A DNA stretch of 64,000 bases. Source: Agelaius tricolor (taxonomy: Eukaryota; Chordata; Aves; Passeriformes; Icteridae). The stretch's first letter is position 1. The number at the start of each line of letters is the position of its first letter. Under the pieces are notes generated by a model. It searched no databases. It worked only from the letters and a program-made list of their open reading frames with translations, and was not told the origin of the DNA. Positions 54,700 through 64,000 of the stretch are shown piece by piece. Where the stretch lies: NCBI GenBank assembly GCA_023055355.1, contig JALJCS010000028.1, positions 6,510,418-6,574,417 on the forward strand. Reading direction: 5' to 3'. A program made the position numbers and the translations under genes.

Positions 54700-55060
54700 C
54701 TGAATCCAGTTATGCAAGAAACCACCTCCTCTCCAGAGCCAAATCCCCAAAGAACAGTGACAAGTGATTATCTTGTGTGAGGCTTCAGTCCTTTAAAGGC
54801 AACAATAATAATTAGCACAATTAAGAACCTCTCTAATGCCACTTTCAGCAACCACAGGCAGGTATTGCGCTCTCAGGAAGTGGTGATCCACATTTGCCAA
54901 CAGAATTATCTGGCAGCAAGGATTTCTGGAGCTTATTTAAGCTTTAAAGCCTATGGAGGGAGCACAATATCCTGTTTGAAGGCATTTCTAATTTAAATTA
55001 ATGACCTGAAGGCTATCTCGAGGTAATAAATGATCTTATTGTACCAAATCCCACCATAGC
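54700..55060. other. Repeat-free segment, candidate conserved non-coding element
   Basis: Unique DNA with GTGACAAGTGATTATCTTGT, GGCAACAATAATAATTAGCA, CAATTAAGAACCTC and TTAATGACCTGAAGGC motifs. Unverified. Confidence 0.32.
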
Positions 55061-55444
55061 TGAGGTGAATTATAAATTCCTCAGGCTGATTCTGTGGTTA
55101 ACATTCCAAATCCCAGCCATCCAACGTGCTGGTGGCAGTTCCAGGAGCAGATTAGATGAAACCACACAGGCTGTCTTCAGCCTGGCTTGGAACAAGGGGG
55201 GGGGAAAAAAAAATGTGTTCTCCTCAACCAGTGGGAAGCAGAGAAGCCCTGGGGGTGATGAGTTTGGAGTTCTCGTTTTCTCCAGGTGTTTCATTCCTAA
55301 AATTTTGCTTGGAAGAGATGCCAGAGCATGCAGGTACCAGGTGGGAAGGTGAACCCACCACCAAGCTGAGAGCTGCTTCCCCCAAAGGCACCTGGGGGGT
55401 TGGCACTGGCTTTAGAAAAAGCACAATTGGGATAAAGGAGAAAA
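55061..55444. other. Unique sequence, no gene seen
   Basis: Mixed composition with a G7A10 run near 55198-55211. Nothing recognised. Confidence 0.4.
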
Positions 55445-56240
55445 ATGCCCGTTTTCCTCCTGAAATTCCTGAAAATTCCTGTTTTCTCCCAAAATCCACC
55501 AAAAATGCCCATTTTTCTGCTGAAACTCCCCCGGAATGCTGATTTTTCTCATGAAATTCACAAAAATGCTCATTTTCCTTATGAAAATCCCCAAAATGCT
55601 CATTTTCCTCCTGAAATTCCCCAAAATGACCATTTTTCTCCCAAAATCCACCAAAATGCCTGTTTTTCTCCTGAAACTCCCCAGAAATCCCCATTTTCCT
55701 CCTGAAATTCCCAAAAACGCCTGTTTTTCTCATGAAACTCCCCAAAAATGCTCATTTTCCTCGTGAAAGGACCCCAAACGCCCATTTTCTCCTGAAATTC
55801 CCCCAAAATGCCCATTTTTCTCCCAAAATCCACCAAAACGCCTGATTTTCTTCCGAAATTCAAAAAACACCTGTTCTTTTCCTGAAACTCCCCAAAACCA
55901 CCCATTTTTCTCCTGAAATTCCCCAAAAAAGCCTGGTTTTCTCATGAACTTCCCCCCAAAATGCCCATTTTTCTCCCAAAATCACCAGAACGCCCGATTT
56001 TCTTCCGAAATTCAAAAAACGCCTGCTCTTCTCCTGAAACTCCCCAAAACCACCCATTTTTCTCCTGAAATTCCCAAAAAAAAAGCCTGTTTTTCTCATG
56101 AACTTCCCCCCAAATGCCCATTTTTTTCTCCCGAAATTCCCAAAAATGCCCTTTTTTTCTCCTGAAATTCCCAAAAAAATGCCCATTTTTTCTCCTGAAA
56201 TTCCCCAAAAAAATGCCCATTTTTTTCTCCCGAATCTCCC
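55445..56240 (+). repeat. Minisatellite, unit about 31 bp, with a 153-bp higher-order repeat
   Basis: About 25 units built on TTTTTCTCCTGAAATTCCCC and AAAATGCCCAT. A five-unit block starting at 55808 recurs at 55961 (offset 153). The next block start falls at 56114, again 153 later, so the array partly evolves as a 153-bp higher-order unit. Spurious frames of Phe-Arg-Arg-Lys-Met or Pro-Glu-Ile-Pro-Gln repeats cover it. Confidence 0.95.
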
Positions 56241-57830
56241 CACAGCACACCTTGCACACAGCACTGCTGAGGGGCAGGGTCACTGTGGCCCCGGTGACGA
56301 GTTGCACATTTCCAAGCCCATCTGTCACCCGCAAACAGAACCCAGGGAAAAAATCAGGTGGATGAAATCTCCCTTTGGAAAGGCAGGCAACCAAATTGCC
56401 CCTAGAAAGGGGCTTTCAGCAGCTGAGAAAATCAGGCTGTTATTGCACTCACGGGCCCAAGAGCAGGGCAGAATTTGAATTTCAGGCGCAGATCTTCTCC
56501 ACTGAACGGTGCAAGGGATTTCTGTGCAGAGATTTTTATCCTTCATCTGCATTTTCCCTGATTTTGGTGTTTTTTAGTTCATCTGGGATGCCATAAACAA
56601 AGCTTTCAGTCTAAACACATCTCAGTTTTAAGCTCTAAATATATTATTAGCTTTAGGTTTTGTGCTCTGCTGGGATGTTAAATGACATGGCAAGCTGTAA
56701 AAGGGACTCAGTAAAAGTATTAGTAAATCCACAATCCATTTCCAAGTGAAATCTCCTCAGGTTTATTGTTGGGATACCTGAGTGGGAGGAAGTCATTGTT
56801 TCCTTTTGATTTGTTTGAACCCCTAATTCAAACCACAGCCTGAACTTTCTCAGTCTGTGAGGCAAAAAAACCAAAAGATGAAAACAAACAAAACAAAACC
56901 GTAACAAAAACCCCAAAGAAACAAACAAAACACGCAAAAAACCAAACAAGATTTAAAAAATCACCAAACACACAACAAAAAACCCAACCCCACTGGTCCA
57001 AGTGTAAGTAAATCACCAGATTTTGATTATTAATTATTAAAAATGACCTTGAATTGAGCTGTAGTGATCCTGGGTATCATCATCCTACAGGACATTCCAA
57101 AATTAAGCAGAAACCTCGTGCCCAATGTGCTCCAGCATGAAATAAAGTCAATATTTGGGGACACTGGTCCCTGCTGCTAATGGGCAATTTATTCCCCTCA
57201 CCCCTCTCCTTCCCAGGGCACACTTTATTATTTTAAGTCCCTTTTCTCAGGGACAGGCTTTGCCTCCCATTATTTCTAACTAACACGGCGTTGAAAGCCC
57301 GAAAAAAAAAAAAAATGATAAATTAAATGAGAAGGAAATGTTTAAGGGTTCCTATTCATAACAAAAATACTTAAAGGCAGCCCAGGCCATGAATCTTCCC
57401 CCAGCAAGTTGAGATGTTCATAAAGGCCCTGATTCAGAGGAGAAGCTGGTGGATGTCTGCTGCTCAGGGGATTTATGGGCTAGGAGCTGGGATGGGGGAA
57501 GGCCCAGGTGAATAATTAGTTCCTTGCAGAGCTCAGGATGGACTTGGCTTTTCCCTCACTTGTTCAAAGGCTTTTCCCCCAAATTGGAGAGCACCAGGCA
57601 GGGCTGCTCCACTCTGCACCCCTTGCCTCTGGTGTGTGAAGATTAATGAGGGCCCAAGCCCCCATTTCTGTCAGCACAGACACGTGCATCCAATTAAAGG
57701 ATCCAGAAACCTGGCACACAAGTCCCAAGGTGTTTTCCAAAGCCACCCAAAGGTTTTTTTGCTTGGTTTCATTTCCCAGTTCTGCCCAGTTAATAAGGAT
57801 TACCGTGCAAAACTCATTTGCCTTTTGCTC
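56241..57830. other. Unique sequence with a candidate conserved stretch
   Basis: 56560-56860 (GCCATAAACAAAGCTTTCAG, GCTCTAAATATATTATTAGC) looks constrained but is unverified. 56870-57000 is A- and C-rich (AAACAAAACAAAACC). A poly(A) run lies near 57302. No gene seen. Confidence 0.35.
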
Positions 57831-57851
57831 TGTGTGTGTGTGTGTGTGTGT
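57831..57851 (+). repeat. (TG)10 microsatellite
   Basis: Uninterrupted TG dinucleotides. Confidence 0.98.
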
Positions 57852-60800
57852 CAGCTCTGGGGTGAACGTGGTGGGGAAAGCTCTGGGTTCATAAATCCTG
57901 AGGGTTTGAATCCTGTGTTTACCCAGGGAACAGGAACAGGCCTGGACTGTGGCACAGAGGTGCCCCTGTCATCGTGTCTCAGTGACACACAGGACCTCCT
58001 TTGGGGTTAAATCCCCATCCCTGCCCTGCCAGCTGTGGGAATTCTCAATAAATATTAATTCCTGCCCACAAACTGAGGTTCTGGGGCTTTTTTTAGCCAT
58101 GAACTGGATCAGGATCATCCATTTTTTGCAATAACAAACAAAACCAAACACAAATTCATCAACAGCTGGTAGGATGTGGACATAAATGTCTAAACTTGGT
58201 TTTCCAGGCTGGGGAGGACCCAGCAGCTTCTTTCCACAGGTGCATCTCCAAAGATCAGAAAGGTTCTGCTCCCACAAGAGGGAAGCTCCCTTCCCTTGGC
58301 ACAATTCCTTCCACGGCAATGGAATAACATTTTCATGGATTATTTACCCTGAACTGCAGCAAAATTAAGCCTGAGAAGCCCAAGTGCAGCTCAGGAGAGC
58401 AGAGCTGTGGGTGACAGCCTGGAAGCGCTGCAGAACCAGAACTGGAAATGAATTAAGCACAAGTTAATCAGCCACGTCTGCAGAATAAAACAAACCTCCA
58501 AGCCTTGCATTAAATGCTGAAATATATTCATATATTCTTCCTCAATTTGAGCCACCTCAACACTTGGGAGCTCCAAGACCTTCTTGTGCGGTGTCTCCCC
58601 AGCATCCAAATTTGCCTGGACTTTCAATTATCCAGACAATAATGAAAACATGTTGGCCAGGCGAGCACTCGGGTTACAATCACAAATTCTTACTTCAATA
58701 ACAGCCATAAAACAGAGACCTAAAGCATGTTTTTTGCTTTTTTTCCAAACATTAGCAACTCATCTGATACTTAGGCCAAGGATCCAGTTTCCTGCAAGCT
58801 GATGACATGTGAGACCACAACCCTGAGGCTGATATTAAATTATACATATATACATATATAAATATACAGAGAGAAAACCTGTGAAATTACAGACACAGAT
58901 GTGTTATTGGTGTCATAATTTTTTCCCATTAAACACCATATTAGGTTTATCCCCTCTCTATACTCGAAAATCTTCACATATAAAAGATGAATGGCAACTT
59001 CTCCAGGGGATCCTTGTGGTTTAACCTTGTTACAGGAGGTCAGACACGACACACAGACTCTGTTGGTACAAAAATGGCTGGAAAATGGGATTATTGCTTG
59101 GCTCTGCCTTCCAATGGAGAGCAAGGCAACTCTCCCAGCACACCAAAAAGGACCTGTGGCACTCAGAGAAGCTTGAGGAGCACATTTGGTAGAGGAAGGA
59201 CCAAGCAGAGCCTGCCTGGCAGCACAGACACTGCTGAAATGCTGTCCCATGATGATTTGGGGTGAATTAGCCCAGATCCTCCCCCGTTTTCACTGCTGAC
59301 CCCCAGTTTAAATCCCTCCCTGCTCCTCTCCCACAGCCAGACTGAGCTGCTGGACTGCTGGGGGTACCAGCCCTGCTGACAGCTCTCTGCTCTTCTGAAT
59401 GGAAAAAGAGAAGTCCTTTAAACCTGAAAATAAACAAATAAATCACCATAATCAGCAGAGGTGGTCAGAAAAGGTGTTAGAAAAAATAACTCAACTCTCT
59501 GCACTTCTTGGCCACTCTGGCAGCCCTGTTTTCTCCCCAAACACGGCCCAGGGTGGAGAATCTCTCTTTTTACCCACCCCATTTTCTAAAAGTCCTGCTC
59601 TAAACCTGTGTTCCAGCCCTTGCATCTCTACCATGAGCCCATGAATTCACACAACACACAAGAACAGCTGAGGTTCTTTGGCTCCCAGAGCAGCCCATCT
59701 GTCTGGTAGAACCTTTTGGGATGAGATTTTTGAGGTTCTAGAAATAAACTGATGGAAAAGGAGCATTTCCAGGAGGGTTCAGGGTTGATTTTCCAGGTGT
59801 ACAGCTCTGCAGCTCATCCCACACCATCAGGATCAATCCAAAAATCCAGCTTTCATTGAAAGGGCTGGAAATTGTTGGTACCCATCAGCCCTGGATCCCA
59901 TCCTGGCGTTTCTGAGCAGTGTGAATCCCTCTAAATCCCACATGAAATGAGAAGAAATGAGAATTTTACTTAAACTTTCACCCTCCTCATGGATCCACAT
60001 CTTCATTCCCATCCTTCTCTCCCTGCTGGGTGCAAACCTGAAGCTGCAGAAGGGAAGTTCCAGGATTCCCAGGGGGATCTCCCTGGTTTTCCTCCCTTTG
60101 CTCATCAGGATCTGTTGGACTGTGATTCCATGTGGTGCCATCGACCCTTGGAAACATTTAGGAATCAAAATCCAGCTCAATCACCTTCAAACCCAAAGGC
60201 TGAGGTTGTTTGGTCACCATCCTTAAAAACCTTTCCCATGCCAGTTCAAGCAAACAGCGCATGATCCCAGACACGTGGAATTCTGCAAACTCAGTGTTTA
60301 CCTGCACATATTCCATGGTTTGCTTTTCCATTCCTGCCAGAAAATGTATGGAATATGACTTTTGAGCATTCTGGATGCTCCTGCCTGGCTCTGCCTCCTG
60401 CTCTGCAGTTTCCAGTGGGTTATTTGCAGGGCTGTGGGCATTTGCAGTTATTTTGGAACTGCATCTCCTAATATGGGGTGGTGGGAACAGAAAATCCCAC
60501 ACAGAACAGTCCAGCTTGGGATGTATTTATTAATCTGATGCCAGGCCACTCCTAAAAATACTCATGTGCCCATCAAGGCACCCCTTAAAGAGAAGAAAAC
60601 CAAAGCAAAATCCCCACAGAGGGGTGGTCACTCTGCTGAGCCCAGGAGCTGCTGCAGCCTCAAGGGTTCCCAGGTCACCCTGGCTCACAGGGACCAAAGG
60701 AAGGAGCACTCCCCTGCCCCTGTGGTGACTGTGCCCAGCACCTGAGGGCCAGGCTGGGCTTTTTCTGCCTCACACATCATCACCCCGGGCCTGAATGGAC

Positions 60801-60956
60801 TGGCAAGGCTGGTGATGATGCGTGAGGCCAAACGGAATCCAGCCCGAGCTGCCAGGGATGCCTTGGCTGAGGGTGCTGACAGGGCTGGAAAAAAACTGCA
60901 GGACAAAGCTGGGAGAGCTGGATCTGAGTCCCTGCAGCCAGTCTGAGCTGCAGGAG
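57852..60956. other. Unique sequence, no gene seen
   Basis: Mixed composition. A short ATACATATATACATATATAA patch lies near 58845-58865. 60640-60956 is more GC-rich with open frames on both strands, but these run into the 61-kb minisatellite and are unrecognisable. Confidence 0.4.
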
Positions 60957-61475
60957 CTGACCCAGGGCAGGACCAGACCCAGGGCAGGACCAGGGCAGGC
61001 CCAGGATCAGACCCAGGGCAGGACCAGAGATGGGGCAGGACCAAGATCAGACCCAGAGCAGGACCAGACCCAGGACAGGACCAGGCCCAGGCCCAGGGCA
61101 GGACCAGGACCAGGCCCAGGGCAAGATCAGGACCAGGACCAGACCCAGGGCAGGATCAGGGCAGGACCAGAACCAGGATCAGACCCAGACCAGGACCAGG
61201 ACCAGGACCAGGACCAGGGCAGGATCAGACCCAGACCAGGAGCAAATCCAGAGCAGGACCAGACCCAGGGCAGGACCAGGATCAGACCCAGGGCAGGACC
61301 AGGCCCAGGGCAGGATCACATCCAGGGCAGGACCAGAATCAGACCCAGGGCAGGATCAGGGCAGGACCAGGACAAGAACCAGGATCAGACCCAGGGCAGG
61401 CCCAGGATCAGATCCAGAGCAGGACCAGGGTCAGAGCCAGGGCAGGATTAGAATCAGACCCAGGGCAGCACCAGT
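60957..61475 (+). repeat. Minisatellite built on GACCAG hexamers, about 520 bp
   Basis: Hexamers GACCAG, GATCAG and GGCCCA combine into 12- and 18-bp units such as GACCCAGGGCAGGACCAG. Several overlapping frames of Gln-Asp-Gln-Thr and Gly-Arg-Thr-Arg repeats (up to 209 codons) are produced. They reflect the multiple-of-three period. Confidence 0.95.
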
Positions 61476-62089
61476 GCTGCACAGGAGGTGCTGGAGCCCA
61501 GGGGATGCACCAGCCATGTCCTGGCAGTGTCAGTCATTGGAGGGGCTTTTCCTACAGCTTTCCCCAGTGTGAGGGGACAGGAATGTCCCTAATCTGCCTG
61601 GACACCCCTTTCTCAGCCCCTTTCTCAGCCCCTTTCCCTGCCATGCTCATGGCAGGCTGTGTTTGTGCTCAGTCCTGCCAGGCAAACCCTGCTCAGTTCT
61701 CCCTGAGCCTGGCTCATGTGGGGATGCACATGGACATGGAGGAGACTGGGCCTGCCATGATGCAGGAGGAGGAGAAGGCTCCCAGCCTCTCCTCAGTGCT
61801 CCTCAGCCAGACCACGGTGCTGGAGCAGCATCCATGCAAAGGAGGGACATTCCCCTGCCATGCCCAGTGCCACCAGGTTGTCCCTGAGCACTCCAGAGTG
61901 GGTAATTTTATCCCAAATGTGCCTGTCTAAAAATATCTCACTTCTGTGTTTTTTGACCATATGCCCAGGACCATGAAAATTTTTCCGTAGGAAAAAAAGC
62001 TGAAAAAAAACCCTTAAACCCATAACATCTTGGAATGATTTGACCACTTTCTTCTCAGGACATTCTCTCCTTTTTTGTGCCATGATGGG
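61476..62089. other. Unique sequence, no gene seen
   Basis: Mixed composition. A CCCCTTTCTCAG unit is repeated two to three times near 61606-61635. Nothing recognised. Confidence 0.4.
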
Positions 62090-62410
62090 GTTTCTCCTGA
62101 ATTTAAAACATCAATTTGGCCTAACATGAGGAGAGTGTTCATTCTTCCAAACCATAAAGATCAGAGACTATAAACTGTTGTTCCTTAAATGTCTCATGGC
62201 AAAAGGCATTCAAAGCGTAACATTAACACAAAGTTTTCCTGTAAAACAATCTGGGAAGTGTAATCTCTGTAAGAGGTTTTTTATGCACCATGGCTAATTG
62301 TTCCTGACAGTATGATTTTACATCAGGCATTTTTTTGTAAATTCAACACCATTCAAACTTTATGGCAGGTAATATTCCTTACAACTCCTCAAATCCTGCC
62401 CATGTCTAAA
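62090..62410. other. Repeat-free segment, candidate conserved non-coding element
   Basis: Unique DNA with AGAGACTATAAACTGTTGTT, GGCATTCAAAGCGTAACATT, ACACAAAGTTTTCCTG and TAAATTATTGTTGCAG motifs. Looks constrained, unverified. Confidence 0.3.
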
Positions 62411-62439
62411 TTATTGTTGCAGAGTGATGTCTGGGGGGC

Positions 62440-62466
<27 letters not shown>
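62440..62466 (+). repeat. Poly(T), 27 bases
   Basis: Uninterrupted T run. Confidence 0.98.
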
Positions 62467-62470
<4 letters not shown>

Positions 62471-62847
62471 CCAAATATTGGGAGAAAATTCTCTCTTGTC
62501 TTACAGTTGTGGCACTGGGAACAACTTTATGGAATTCTTCCACTCCTGTCTGTGGTGTCAGAAGGGGTTTTCACACCTTTAGCACAAATCAAAGTGCAAA
62601 GGGTTTGTGCCTGGGGGCACAGCAGGATTGTGGTCACCTCTGGATGGAGGAGGATGGAGATGTTCCCAGCCTGGGAGGCTGAGCCTGTCACTCCTTAAAA
62701 TTCAGACCCTAAATCTGTTTGAAATGGCAGGGTTTTACAGAGCCTGGCTTGAGGGTTTTTCCTCACCTGGTGTTTACCTGAGGGTGAGCAGGAACCAGGT
62801 GCTCCTGGAATGTTTGGGGGGTCACAAAGGCTTTATAGACCAACCCA

Positions 62848-62960
62848 ACCATGGGCAGGACACCTTCCACTAGCCCAGCTTGCTCCAAGCCCTGTCCAGT
62901 GTGGCTTTGGACACTCCTGATGCCTCTCCAAGCAATGCTTGTGCCATTTCCAAGAGTTTT
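62848..62960 (-). mobile_element. CR1 LINE fragment, 3' end
   Basis: Plus-strand CCATGGGCAGGACACCTTCC, ACTAGCCCAGCTTGCTCCAA, GCCCTGTCCAGTGTGGCTTT and GGACACTCCTGATGCCTC are the reverse complement of the CR1 tail. Confidence 0.8.
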
Positions 62961-63390
62961 TCCCCTCTCACCCACACCTTTGGGTGATATTTCCACATCC
63001 ATTGGGCCAGTGGTCCAGCTTTCTTTGACCTGTGCATGAGTCTGATCCATGTGCACACACGCACACATGAAAAAACTCCTTTTGACCAACTCATTCTACC
63101 TTATAAAAGATGGGTTATAAAAATTTTATGGGGCCTGTTGCTGCGAGGGGCTCATTCCAAAGCTCACTACGCAAAACCCCGCTCTCTTTTATGGCATGGC
63201 AGAAAAGGGGCTCAGTCTGTGCCCCCCCCGCCCCAGCATCCAGGGATGGGGTTGGCCTTCCAAATGGACCACACAGCCTTGCCAGGGTTGCTCTGAGGGC
63301 AGCAAGTGAATTTGTGCCTGGGGTTCATTGACAAGTGAGGAAACACTGGTTCTTTCTGCTGGAAATTCCCCCTCGCCCCAGCCATGAGGA
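62961..63390. other. Unique sequence, no gene seen
   Basis: Mixed composition, with CACACACGCACACATG near 63053 and a C-rich run near 63222. Nothing recognised. Confidence 0.4.
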
Positions 63391-63460
63391 GCTCCACAAG
63401 AAAAGCTCCACAAGAAAAGCTCCACAAGAAAAGCTCCACAAGAAAAGCTCCACAAGAAAA
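63391..63460 (+). repeat. 14-bp tandem repeat, five perfect copies
   Basis: GCTCCACAAGAAAA repeats five times without mismatch. The period of 14 shifts frame each unit. Confidence 0.97.
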
Positions 63461-64000
63461 ATCAAAAAGGAGGTGATGGAGTCAAGTGTGGGCCTTCAGC
63501 AGGTACCAAAGAGGCACAGAAATCCCAGAAAAAACAACCTGGAGCTGCTTTTGCCAGGGACAAAGGTCCTCCCCGAGGTGGCTTCACCCAGTTTGGGTCA
63601 CTCAGAGGAGGGAAGGAAGCTCCAGAGGATTGGTAGGAACACATGGACTCATCTCCTCCTCAAAATGGGAATTTGACTCCTGGCGCTTCCTGTACCTGAG
63701 GGCAATAATAAATGCCCAGAGTGTGACATTTATGAAAGTTAGAGAGTAAATCAGATTCAATGCTGTGAATACATAAAACACTTCATGTGGAGGCTCAGAC
63801 CAAACCAAAATAGCTTTCAGTCCACCCATCCCCTCACACTTGAACTGGGGTTCCATCCCCTGCCCTGCTCTTTGTTCTCCCTGGAACTCCTCCACCTCCT
63901 GCCCTTTGATCCTGCCCAAGGATGACCTTGACCTGCTGGAGAGACCCTGCTGCCCTCCCTGCTTTCAAGTTTTCCCTCAGCCATTGAACTCCATTCCTGG
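63461..64000. other. Unique sequence with an unassigned minus-strand open frame
   Basis: A 105-codon minus-strand frame (63602-63919) includes a hydrophobic stretch of about 20 residues (Leu-Asn-Leu-Ile-Tyr-Ser-Leu-Thr-Phe...Ala-Phe-Ile-Ile-Ala-Leu) followed by Arg-Tyr-Arg-Lys-Arg, like a membrane segment with a positive flank. A TTCACAG acceptor-like site at about 63763 and a CAGGTACAG donor-like site at about 63695 bracket it. I do not recognise a family, and chance is the likelier explanation. Confidence 0.2.

Noticed and set aside
53690..54703. 337-codon open frame, possible repetitive protein
   Set aside because: It is produced by the 33-bp minisatellite. The peptide repeat changes phase within the frame, equally long frames occur on the other strand, and there are no exon signals.
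60822..61572. Gln/Asp/Arg/Gly-rich open frames of 209 and 180 codons resembling a low-complexity protein
   Set aside because: Overlapping frames over the GACCAG hexamer array. Any multiple-of-three repeat without stops gives this.
1..64000. Internal retroviral genes, tRNA, rRNA or other structured RNA genes
   Set aside because: Only LTRs and LTR fragments were seen, with no gag, pol or env-like frame. No tRNA arm and box patterns or rRNA blocks were noticed on reading. A tRNAscan or Infernal run was not possible.

Overview
This window looks like non-coding nuclear DNA from a bird, most likely a songbird (Passeriformes). At least eleven short, 5'-truncated 3' ends of CR1 LINEs are present in both orientations. 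Several solo or partial LTRs resemble LTR families I know from passerine genomes. There are no mammalian SINEs, no operon-like gene packing and no convincing open reading frame. I cannot name the species or chromosome. LTR family identity is recognition from memory, not a database match.

No protein-coding gene is supported. Every open frame above about 125 codons comes from simple or tandem repeats or from an LTR. The left edge (about 655-925) is CpG-dense and may be the shore of a CpG-island promoter whose gene lies outside the window. The segment around 13270-13605 looks like the AT-rich end of a 3' UTR on the minus strand, but no coding exon could be tied to it.

Layout. 1-3 kb: CpG-dense patch and unique DNA. 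3-13 kb: a mosaic of LTR and CR1 fragments. Microsatellites have expanded inside three LTRs, a 35-bp perfect inverted repeat sits at 7.4 kb, and minisatellites lie at 10.7 and 12.2 kb. 13-20 kb: partial LTRs, an uninterrupted (TCCCT)28 tract, a 1.27-kb purine-rich minisatellite with higher-order structure, and a roughly 605-bp LTR at 19.6 kb. 20-29 kb: AT-rich tracts and two different minisatellites with units of about 35 bp (26.7 and 28.0 kb). 29-48 kb: mostly unique AT-rich DNA with several stretches that look like conserved non-coding elements. Interspersed are a four-copy tandem repeat with a unit near 170 bp (35.6-36.3 kb) and a duplicated AT-rich block (45.2-45.9 kb). 48-56 kb: a 492-bp tandem duplication, a solo LTR with a perfect 6-bp target-site duplication (51.1-51.6 kb), a 33-bp-unit minisatellite (53.8-54.4 kb) and a 31-bp-unit minisatellite with a 153-bp higher-order repeat (55.4-56.2 kb). 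56-64 kb: unique DNA, a (GACCAG)-type minisatellite at 61 kb and a CR1 fragment at 62.9 kb.

The most distinctive property of the window is the density of unrelated tandem repeats. Eight long minisatellites plus several short duplications lie in 64 kb, two of them with higher-order organisation. They sit among unique segments that may be regulatory. I see no evidence for a novel protein-based system. The items most worth checking are the tandem-repeat biology, the LTR rearrangements and the candidate conserved non-coding elements.
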